Shown here: piece by piece, positions 12,613-18,037 of the stretch
How positions within the stretch are numbered: position 1 is the first letter of the stretch
Layout: each line of letters opens with the position of its first letter
Source of the DNA: Rhodospirillales bacterium
GTDB taxonomy: Bacteria; Pseudomonadota; Alphaproteobacteria; Acetobacterales; Acetobacteraceae
Assembly (NCBI GenBank): GCA_015654825.1
Contig: JAATGE010000643.1
Coordinates: 1-18,037, forward strand
Reading direction: 5' to 3'
DNA length: 18,037 nucleotides
Made by a program: the position numbers and the translations under genes
The notes under the pieces: generated by a model
What the model was told of the DNA's origin: nothing
The model's input: only the letters and a program-made list of their open reading frames with translations
Databases searched by the model: none

Positions 12613-14307
12613 ATGAACGTAATCCAGAAGCTATCCGCCGTAGAGCAGATGAAGATCGCCAGCGACGGCCTGCGCGGCCGGCTGGCCGACGAGCTTGCCG
12701 AGGGCGGCATCCAGGTCAGCGAGGAAGCCTACAACCTGCTCAAGTTCCACGGCAGCTACGAGCAGTTCGATCGCGACACGGCGACCCACCGCAAACAGCA
12801 CGGCATGGAGAAAGAGTACCAGTTCATGCTGCGCGTGCGCATGCCCGGGGGCCGCCTCACGGCCGCGCAATATCTGGGCCTGGATCGGCTCGCCGACGAT
12901 CGCGCCAACCACACGATCCGCATCACGACGCGCCAGGGCATTCAGTTCCACGGCATCCTGAAGGGCGACCTGAAACCGGCCATCGCGGCGGTAAACCACA
13001 CGCTCTTAACAACGATGTCCGCCTGCGGCGACGTGGTACGCAACATCATGGCCAGCCCGACACCGGTGCGCGACGCGAAACATGCGCGCATCGAGGCCGA
13101 CGCACGCATGCTGTCGGAGCACCTGAAGCCGAAATCGCGTGCCTACTACCAGATTTTTCTCGACGAGGCGCCGAACCCCGAGGTCGACGAGGAGGAGACG
13201 CTGTATGGCGCCACCTATCTGCCGCGCAAATTCAAGATCGGCCTCACCAGCGAGGACGACAACACCATCGATGTGCTAACCAACGATCTGGGAATCGTTG
13301 CCCATTTCGACGATCAGGTATTGCGCGGTTACACCGTTGCGGTCGGCGGCGGCCTGGGCATGACGCACAACAAGCCGCGCACCTACCCGCGGCTGGCGAC
13401 ACCGATCGCGTTCGTGCAGCCCGACGAGCTGGTGCGCATGGTCGAAGCCGTCATAATGCTGCAGCGCGATCACGGCGACCGCGGCGACCGCCGGCGGGCG
13501 CGCCTGAAATACGTCGTGGACGATCGCGGCCTGCCATGGGTGAGCGAGACCCTGGCGAAGTATTTTGGCGCGGCCCTGGTCGAGCCGCCGGCGCTGAATT
13601 TGCGTGTGCCCGACCTGCTCGGCTGGCACCAGCAGGGCGACGGAAAATGGTGGCTCGGCGTGCCGGTGGCGGCCGGCCGCATCGCCGATTTCCCGGACGG
13701 CGCCGAATTGCGCACGGCGCTGCGCACGATTGCGCAATGTTCGGCGCCCGGTTTCGTCATGACGCCGCAGCAGGATGTGCTGCTGACCGACATCGCACCC
13801 GCCGACCGCGCCAAGATCGAAGGCGTGCTGCGCCGGCACAAGGTGACGCTCGCCGAGGATCTGTCGCCGATGGCGCAATATGCGCTGTCGTGCCCCGCCC
13901 TGCCGACCTGCGGCCTGGCGCTGACCGAAGCGGAACGCATGCATGCCGAAATGGTCGGCGGATTCGATGCGCTGCTGGCGAAACACGGCCTGGCCGATCG
14001 CCGCATCAGCGTGCGCATCACCGGCTGCCCGAACGGCTGCGCGCGCACCTACGCCGGCGACATCGGCATCGTCGGCCGCATGCCCGGCTTTTACGCGCTA
14101 TTCGTTGGCGGCGATTTCGAGGGCACAAGGCTGAATTTCAAACTGCTGGAGAAAGTACCGCACGAAGCGGTCATCAGCAGTTTCGATCCATTATTCGCCG
14201 CATGGGCAAAAGACGGTTTTAAGGGCGAGGGTTTTGGCGACTTTTGCCACCGGGTCGGCCCGGAGGCGTTGCTGGCGCTCAAGGCCGCAGTGGATACCGC
14301 CGCATGA
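12613..14307 (+). CDS. cysI: Sulfite reductase hemoprotein beta subunit (CysI; nitrite/sulfite reductase)
   Basis: CysI reduces sulfite to sulfide by six electrons using siroheme and a [4Fe-4S] cluster. From the ATG at 12613 it has 564 residues (E. coli CysI, 570). The cluster/siroheme cysteines are Cys427 and Cys433 (SCPALPTC) and Cys472 and Cys476 (TGCPNGCAR). Their spacing of 6, 39 and 4 is the same as in the E. coli hemoprotein. Substrate-side motifs include IRITTRQGIQFHGI (about 103-116) and the GDVVRNIMASPTP region (~139-151). The frame is open upstream to 12406, but that part crosses repeat E and overlaps rrf2. MNVIQKLSAVEQMK follows GTAGGATCC and gives the family length. CysG (7562) supplies its cofactor. 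No cysH-like or CysJ flavoprotein gene follows within the window. Confidence 0.95.
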   Translation: MNVIQKLSAVEQMKIASDGLRGRLADELAEGGIQVSEEAYNLLKFHGSYEQFDRDTATHRKQHGMEKEYQFMLRVRMPGGRLTAAQYLGLDRLADDRANHTIRITTRQGIQFHGILKGDLKPAIAAVNHTLLTTMSACGDVVRNIMASPTPVRDAKHARIEADARMLSEHLKPKSRAYYQIFLDEAPNPEVDEEETLYGATYLPRKFKIGLTSEDDNTIDVLTNDLGIVAHFDDQVLRGYTVAVGGGLGMTHNKPRTYPRLATPIAFVQPDELVRMVEAVIMLQRDHGDRGDRRRARLKYVVDDRGLPWVSETLAKYFGAALVEPPALNLRVPDLLGWHQQGDGKWWLGVPVAAGRIADFPDGAELRTALRTIAQCSAPGFVMTPQQDVLLTDIAPADRAKIEGVLRRHKVTLAEDLSPMAQYALSCPALPTCGLALTEAERMHAEMVGGFDALLAKHGLADRRISVRITGCPNGCARTYAGDIGIVGRMPGFYALFVGGDFEGTRLNFKLLEKVPHEAVISSFDPLFAAWAKDGFKGEGFGDFCHRVGPEALLALKAAVDTAA

Positions 14308-14344
14308 GCCAGGCCGTCGTGCGCATGACGTCACCCTTCTGTAT

Positions 14345-14385
14345 GAAAGCCGGGGGCCTGGGGGGGCGGCTTCGCCCCACCAGCC
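14345..14385 (-). repeat. GC-rich repeat, copy F (diverged hairpin)
   Basis: GGGGCG-GCTT-CGCCCC, at about 14355-14378, forms a strong stem. On the minus strand the copy begins AAGGCTGGTGGGGCGAAGCC, a diverged AAGGCCAGGG end, about 15 bases past the flavoprotein stop at 14400. It lies between convergent cysI and the flavoprotein gene and is a plausible two-way terminator. Confidence 0.55.
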
Positions 14386-14399
14386 TTAGTTCTTCTGTC

Positions 14400-16022
14400 T
14401 CACCCCTCCGCCAAATAAGCATGCATCTGCGCCACCGCCGCCGCCCCCTCCCCCACCGCGGCCGCCACGCGCTTCACCGACCCGGCCCGCACGTCGCCGA
14501 TCGCGAACACGCCAGGGACGCTGGTTTGCAGCGCATGTTTCGCCCCCGCCATTCCGGTCAGCAAAAATCCCTTCGCATCGCGCTCCATCCCGCAGCCCTC
14601 AAGCCACCCGGTATTCGGATCGGCGCCGATGAACAGAAACAGCCGCCGGATCGGGTGGCGTTCCTCGCCGCCGCCCACCGGCGCCCACCGCACCCCGGTC
14701 AGCCCGTGCTCGTCGCCCTCCAGCCCGGTCACCGAAGTGCGTGTGTGCAACGTCACATTCGGCAAACCCTCGATCCGCTCCACCAGGTAGCGTGACATGC
14801 TGGCGGCCAGGCCCGGGCCGCGCACCAGCATGTGCACATGGTTCGCGTGCGACGCCAGATAGACAACCGCCTGCCCGGCGGAATTCCCCGCCCCCACCAA
14901 GGCCACGGTTTCATTACGGCACAATTTCGCCTCCAGCGGCGAGGCCCAGTAATGCACGCCGTGCCCGTCGAACCGCGCCACATCGTTAAGCCCCAGCGGT
15001 CGGTACGCCGCCCCGCTGGCGACCACCACGGCCCGCGCCCGCACGCGCCGCCCGTCGGTCGTTTCCAGCATCAACGGACGTTCCGTGCAATCCAGGCGCG
15101 CAACGGTTGCCGCCACCGCCACGGTCGCACCGAATTTCTGCGCCTGCACGAAAGCCCGCCCGGCCAGCGCCTGCCCCGAGATCCCGGTGGGGAACCCAAG
15201 ATAGTTCTCGATCCGGCTGCTCGCCCCGGCCTGCCCGCCCGGCGCGCGGCTGTCCAGCACCAGCACGGAAAGTCCTTCCGAGGCCGCATACACCGCGGTC
15301 GCCAGCCCCGCCGGCCCCGCGCCCACGACAACGGCGTCGTACACGTGATCCGGGTCGAGTTCCGGCAGCAGCCCCAGGCAGCGCGCCAGCTGCGCTTCCG
15401 ACGGATTGTGCGACACCCGCCCATCCACGCAGACCACCAGCGGCAGATCGGCCGGCCCCGCATGTTCATGCGAAACGAGGTCCGCCGCGTAGCCATCGGT
15501 CGCCGGATCGAGCGCCGTGTAGGGATGTGCGTTGCGCGTCAAAAATCCTTGCAGGCGCAGAATGTCCGCATTGTCCGGCGGCCCCACCAGGATCGGGCCC
15601 CCACCTGACTCGATCAGCACGACGCGGCGCAGGATCAGTGCGCGCATGATCCGCTCGCCGAGTTCCGCCTCGCTGACCAGCAGCGCCCGCAACCCCTCGG
15701 GCGGTATCAGCAGCGCCTCCAGTTCGGTCAGCGCCGTCGCATCGACGAGGCTCGGCCGGCCGGAAAGCTGCCCGGTTTCGCCCAGGAACTCGCCCGGCCC
15801 ATGTTCGACAATCACAACGGTCTCGCCGAGCCCCTGCCGCCGCGTGACGCTAATGCGCCCCCGCAGCACCACGTACATCCCGGCGCCGGTGGCCCCCGCC
15901 ACGGCCAGGAACGACCCGGCGGCCCAGGTGCCGACCATGCCGAACCGCCGCAGCCGCCCGACTTCCGCCTCGGTAAGGCGCGGAAAAAGCTGCGCCCGCC
16001 GCAGGTCGACGTCGATGGTCAT
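14400..16022 (-). CDS. cNMP-binding-domain / thioredoxin-reductase-fold FAD oxidoreductase without a CxxC active site
   Basis: From the ATG at 16022 it has 540 residues. Residues ~1-125 are a cyclic-nucleotide-binding (CRP/PBC) domain (YVVLRGRISVTRR, EFLGETGQLSGRPSLVDATAL). Residues ~145-225 (NADILRLQGFLTRNAHPYTALD, LPLVVCVDG) look like a thioredoxin-like linker domain. The C-terminal part is a TrxR-fold flavoenzyme, with FAD loop VVGAGPAGLATAVYA (232-246), NAD(P)H loop LVGAGNSAGQAVVYLA (375-390) and VFAIGDVRAGSVKRVAAAVGEG (505-526). Where thioredoxin reductases carry the redox CxxC, this has HYWASPLEAKLC (357-368) with one cysteine, so ordinary thioredoxin reduction is unlikely. The electron acceptor is unknown. 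An upstream in-frame ATG (16079) would add 19 low-complexity residues. Confidence 0.9.
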   Translation of the reverse strand: MTIDVDLRRAQLFPRLTEAEVGRLRRFGMVGTWAAGSFLAVAGATGAGMYVVLRGRISVTRRQGLGETVVIVEHGPGEFLGETGQLSGRPSLVDATALTELEALLIPPEGLRALLVSEAELGERIMRALILRRVVLIESGGGPILVGPPDNADILRLQGFLTRNAHPYTALDPATDGYAADLVSHEHAGPADLPLVVCVDGRVSHNPSEAQLARCLGLLPELDPDHVYDAVVVGAGPAGLATAVYAASEGLSVLVLDSRAPGGQAGASSRIENYLGFPTGISGQALAGRAFVQAQKFGATVAVAATVARLDCTERPLMLETTDGRRVRARAVVVASGAAYRPLGLNDVARFDGHGVHYWASPLEAKLCRNETVALVGAGNSAGQAVVYLASHANHVHMLVRGPGLAASMSRYLVERIEGLPNVTLHTRTSVTGLEGDEHGLTGVRWAPVGGGEERHPIRRLFLFIGADPNTGWLEGCGMERDAKGFLLTGMAGAKHALQTSVPGVFAIGDVRAGSVKRVAAAVGEGAAAVAQMHAYLAEG

Positions 16023-16234
16023 AAGAAGAGGACCCGGGTCGCCGCCCGTCGGCCAAGCCGAAGCCGCCGTCCGTGGCACGCTTTCATGCGATGGCCCCGG
16101 ACCTCAGATCGCGCTTCGCGGCCGCGCCGGGTTGCCGTGGGGCACCGTGAGTATGACAGCTTCATATCCATTCAATCCGATCGGCGGAAATGGTAGTCAG
16201 TTACCGGTCATGGCGCCATGGGGAGACAGTCGAT

Positions 16235-16435
16235 ATGCCCAGACCGCTGGCGGCTGGACTGCTCCTGGCCTTGTTGCACGTTCCGCTCGCCGGAATCCCG
16301 GTTCCCCAGGCACTGGCCAATCCTCCGCCCGCCGTCGCTCAGCCACGATCGGGGACGCACGATGGCGGCGTGATCCGAGCGGCGCCGCAACCGCCGCCTG
16401 ATCCATATTCCGCCCTGAAGGCGGCCGACACCTGA
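16235..16435 (+). CDS. Small putative secreted/periplasmic protein (66 aa)
   Basis: No family recognised. The 66-residue product has a clear signal peptide: MPRPLAAGLLLALLHVPLAGIP, with a likely cleavage after AQALA-type residues (VPQALA-NPPPAV). The mature part of about 38 residues is rich in proline and glycine (PPPAVAQPRSG, APQPPPDPYSAL) and appears disordered. GGGGAGA at 16220-16226 is a good ribosome binding site nine bases before the ATG at 16235, which supports this start over an in-frame ATG at 16190. It lies between the start of the flavoprotein gene (divergent) and repeat G. Its job cannot be inferred. Confidence 0.6.
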   Translation: MPRPLAAGLLLALLHVPLAGIPVPQALANPPPAVAQPRSGTHDGGVIRAAPQPPPDPYSALKAADT

Positions 16436-16494
16436 ACCCCCGTCGGCGTGCCACCGATGTCGTTAGCGCTGCGCGGCGGGGAGTCCCCCCCCCC
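16436..16494 (+). repeat. GC-rich repeat, copy G (second module) ending in a run of ten C
   Basis: CCCCCGTCGGCGTGCCACCG, followed by GTTAGCGCTGCGCGGCGGGG, matches the second module of copies D and I. It begins immediately after the small secreted-protein stop. A homopolymer of ten C (16485-16494) follows, which is prone to slippage and to sequencing error. Confidence 0.65.
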
Positions 16495-16566
16495 TGCACC
16501 GCTCTCGCGAGACGTCGGAAATAGCCGACCGACTCGCAGCCGATGCCGGACTCGGAATAAATAAAA

Positions 16567-16618
16567 TTGGGGTCTGGGGCCTACGGCCCCAGCGGGTCCA
16601 GGGCAGAGCCCTGGCCTT
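16567..16618 (-). repeat. Two-hairpin dispersed repeat, copy H
   Basis: Hairpin 2 is CTGGGGCC-TAC-GGCCCCAG (16574-16592), and hairpin 1 is CCAGGGC-AGA-GCCCTGG (16598-16614); both stems are perfect. On the minus strand the AAGGCC end begins about ten bases after the GNAT-Nudix stop, the same orientation as copies A, C and D. Confidence 0.85.
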
Positions 16619-16628
16619 CCCGCCCTCC

Positions 16629-17651
16629 TTACAGGAAATCCCGCAGCAAAGGCACCAGCGGCTTATCCGCCGCCGGCATATCGTAATCCCCCAGCCGATC
16701 CGGCCGCACCCAAGCCAGCGCCTGCCCCTCCAGCGGACGCACAAACCCCTGCCAGCGCCTGCAAAGATACAGCGGCATCAGCAAATGAAACGTTTCGTAG
16801 GCGTGACTGGCAAAGCTGAACGGCGCCAGGCAAGCCTCCGTCACGTCGATCCCCAGTTCCTCCCGCAATTCGCGGATCAGTGCCGCCTCCGGCGTCTCCC
16901 CCGGATTGACCTTGCCACCGGGAAACTCCCACAGCCCCGCCATCCGCTTGCCCTCCGGCCGGCGTGCCAGCAGCACCCGCGTATCGGCATCGATCAGCGC
17001 GCACGCCGCCACCAGCAGCACCGGCTTGGCACCCGCCGGCACCATCGCGGCCTCCGCGTTGATCCGGCCGAATATCTCGTCCCGCCCCGCCTCGAATACC
17101 GTCACCGGCTGCTGGCCGCCGCGCGCCAATACCTCCTCGGTGTCCTTGCCGGTTTCGCGAAACCCCAGCCGACGCAGCACCGCGGCGGAGGCCGCATTGT
17201 CCAGCAGCACCTTCGCCCGCACCCGCTCGATCGCCAGGTTCGCCAGCGCCCAACTCGCCACCCGCCCAGCCGCCTCGGTGGCAACCCCGTGACCCCAAAA
17301 ACGCCTGCCCACCCAGTAGCCCAGATCGGCGGCACCTGGCGCGTCATCCAGCCGCACACCGACGCAGCCGATCAGCATTTCCTGCCCGTTCTCGTCGCCG
17401 GTGATGGCCAGATGGTAGGCGCTGCCCTCCGCCATCTGTTTCTTGGTGGAGGCGATCCACTGATCGGCCAGATCCCGCGGGTACGGGAACGGCAGCCGCG
17501 TCAGCATGCGAACCACCTCCCAATCGTTGACCAGGCGGTGGACCGCTTCGGCATCGTCCGCGGCCAGCGGACGTAGCACCAGGCGCTCGGTGCGCAGCGG
17601 AAATGCCGGCGCCTCATGCGGGACGGTGCGGCGGACTTGTTTTGGCTTCAT
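16629..17651 (-). CDS. GNAT acetyltransferase - Nudix (MutT-like) hydrolase fusion protein
   Basis: This is a 340-residue two-domain protein. Residues ~15-190 are a GNAT acetyltransferase of the RimJ/RimL type ([19 protein letters not shown], then the acetyl-CoA loop [12 protein letters not shown] at 116-127, and [14 protein letters not shown]). Residues ~208-340 are a Nudix hydrolase whose box GKVNPGE-x7-RELREELGI (246-268) fits the consensus exactly. [13 protein letters not shown] is typical of MutT-like 8-oxo-dGTP or general house-cleaning enzymes. In many alphaproteobacteria, argJ is followed by separate GNAT and mutT genes, so this is probably a fusion of them. The ATG at 17651 has AGAGGG five bases upstream. 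A GTG at 17666 in the same frame is less likely. The ATG overlaps the stop of the extended argJ frame (ATGA). Confidence 0.92.
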   Translation of the reverse strand: MKPKQVRRTVPHEAPAFPLRTERLVLRPLAADDAEAVHRLVNDWEVVRMLTRLPFPYPRDLADQWIASTKKQMAEGSAYHLAITGDENGQEMLIGCVGVRLDDAPGAADLGYWVGRRFWGHGVATEAAGRVASWALANLAIERVRAKVLLDNAASAAVLRRLGFRETGKDTEEVLARGGQQPVTVFEAGRDEIFGRINAEAAMVPAGAKPVLLVAACALIDADTRVLLARRPEGKRMAGLWEFPGGKVNPGETPEAALIRELREELGIDVTEACLAPFSFASHAYETFHLLMPLYLCRRWQGFVRPLEGQALAWVRPDRLGDYDMPAADKPLVPLLRDFL

Positions 17652-18037
17652 GGCCGCCCTCTGCACGCAAAAAAAGGCCAGGGGCTCCGCCCCCTGGACC
17701 CCCGACGGCGTGCCGCCGCCTGCATTAGCGCTGCGCGGCGGGAATCAAAACATCCAGACTCCCGCCGCGTAGCGCTAACGACAGCGGCGTCGCGCCGCCG
17801 CCGCAAGCTGCGGTAGCTGCCGTTGATGTCGATGTAGCCGTGCGTCAGGTCGCAGGTCCAGACGGTCGCGCGGCCTTTGCCCAGGCCCAGATCGACCCCG
17901 ATCTCGATTTCGCGACCCTTCAGATGCGCGGTCACCGGTGCCTCGTCATAGTCCTCGACCGCCAGCCCGTCGCGCGCGACCTGCGTGTTGCCGAACCGGA
18001 TCGCCAGCAGGTCGCGCTCGGCAGGTTCACCCGCCTT
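17648..18037 (-). CDS. argJ: Glutamate N-acetyltransferase ArgJ, C-terminal part (5' end outside the window), with a 52-codon repeat-derived extension
   Basis: ArgJ transfers the acetyl group from N-acetylornithine to glutamate in arginine synthesis. The beta-chain C-terminus is visible: [20 protein letters not shown], then [23 protein letters not shown], then [21 protein letters not shown], whose last codon is at 17807-17809. ArgJ proteins normally stop at this ...NG.YRS end. Here no stop follows. The frame runs on for 52 codons (17806-17651) through the inverted GC-rich repeat, giving an arginine/alanine-rich tail, and stops at TGA 17650-17648, overlapping the next gene's ATG. I infer that the repeat replaced the native stop. 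The window lacks the rest of ArgJ, including the Thr nucleophile. The ArgJ identity is firm; the extension is seen directly. Confidence 0.9.
   Translation of the reverse strand, partial: KAGEPAERDLLAIRFGNTQVARDGLAVEDYDEAPVTAHLKGREIEIGVDLGLGKGRATVWTCDLTHGYIDINGSYRSLRRRRDAAVVSATRRESGCFDSRRAALMQAAARRRGSRGRSPWPFFACRGRP
17676..17806. repeat. Composite GC-rich repeat, copy I: hairpin 1 plus two second modules in inverted orientation
   Basis: AAGGCCAGGGGCTCCGCCCC starts at about 17676. It is followed by a second module (17698-17746, with TTAGCGCTGCGCGGCGGGAA). After ten bases comes an inverted copy (17757-17806, ACTCCCGCCGCGTAGCGCTAACG). The two arms could pair into a long stem. The element lies inside the argJ read-through frame and 25 bases from the GNAT-Nudix start. 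Confidence 0.8.

Noticed and set aside
13276..13986. Minus-strand frame antisense to cysI
   Set aside because: No recognisable domain and opposite a well-conserved sulfite reductase.
14832..15608. Plus-strand frame of 258 codons over the flavoprotein gene
   Set aside because: Arg/Pro/His-rich with no motif; the minus strand holds FAD and NAD loops in the right order.
16485..16494. Ten-C homopolymer as a phase-variation switch
   Set aside because: It lies after the small secreted gene's stop and in no promoter or coding frame that I can support.
598..17806. CRISPR array
   Set aside because: The repeats are palindromic, scattered in different orientations and lack regular spacers; no cas gene is present.

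Overview
The window looks like the chromosome of a GC-rich alphaproteobacterium, most likely a member of the Acetobacteraceae. Three things point there: the gene families (class I PHA synthase, cysG/cysK/cysI, argJ next to a MutT-type gene), the strong G/C third-position preference in the core genes, and a dispersed GC-rich two-hairpin repeat of a kind I associate with that family. The taxonomic call is inference; no rRNA or tRNA gene was recognised.

Layout. (1) 1-597: the C-terminal end of phaC (+). (2) 598-7561: an accessory island. It holds a FitAB-type VapBC module (863-1539, +), a PIN toxin followed by an overlapping RHH/HicB-like antitoxin (1876-2615, +), an apparently orphan HigA antitoxin (2664-2945, -), and a two-gene minus-strand unit made of a SIR2-family protein (6172-7203) and a very large protein of unknown family (3798-6179). 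The large frame continues past a single TAG into a 156-codon frame (3327-3797). The SIR2 unit has visibly lower GC than its surroundings: a sampled line at 4561-4620 counts 30/60 G+C, against 43/60 at 8101-8160 inside cysG. (3) 7562-14307: sulfur-assimilation genes, namely cysG (+), cysK (-), a divergent Rrf2 regulator (+) and cysI (+). A 67-codon gene, a zinc alcohol dehydrogenase and a thioesterase lie among them. (4) 14400-18037: a cNMP-domain plus thioredoxin-reductase-fold flavoprotein (-), a tiny secreted protein (+), a GNAT-Nudix fusion (-) and the 3' end of argJ (-).

How the genes work together. CysI reduces sulfite to sulfide, CysG makes its siroheme, and CysK fixes sulfide into cysteine. 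The cysteine-free Rrf2 protein beside cysK is a good candidate for a CymR-like regulator of this set. The thioesterase gene overlaps the cysK stop by one base and is probably co-transcribed with it. In the island, the SIR2 protein carries the residues expected of an NAD+-consuming enzyme and overlaps the large gene by 8 bases. This suggests a split relative of the defense-associated sirtuins (SIR2 effector plus large sensor).

Most notable: (a) the SIR2 plus large-protein pair with one amber codon splitting the large frame; (b) about nine copies of the two-hairpin repeat in 18 kb, with compensatory stem changes and a preferred orientation at gene 3' ends; (c) one repeat copy that appears to have replaced the argJ stop codon, adding 52 codons that end in an ATGA overlap with the next gene; (d) an AT-rich three-stem palindrome just upstream of the alcohol dehydrogenase start.
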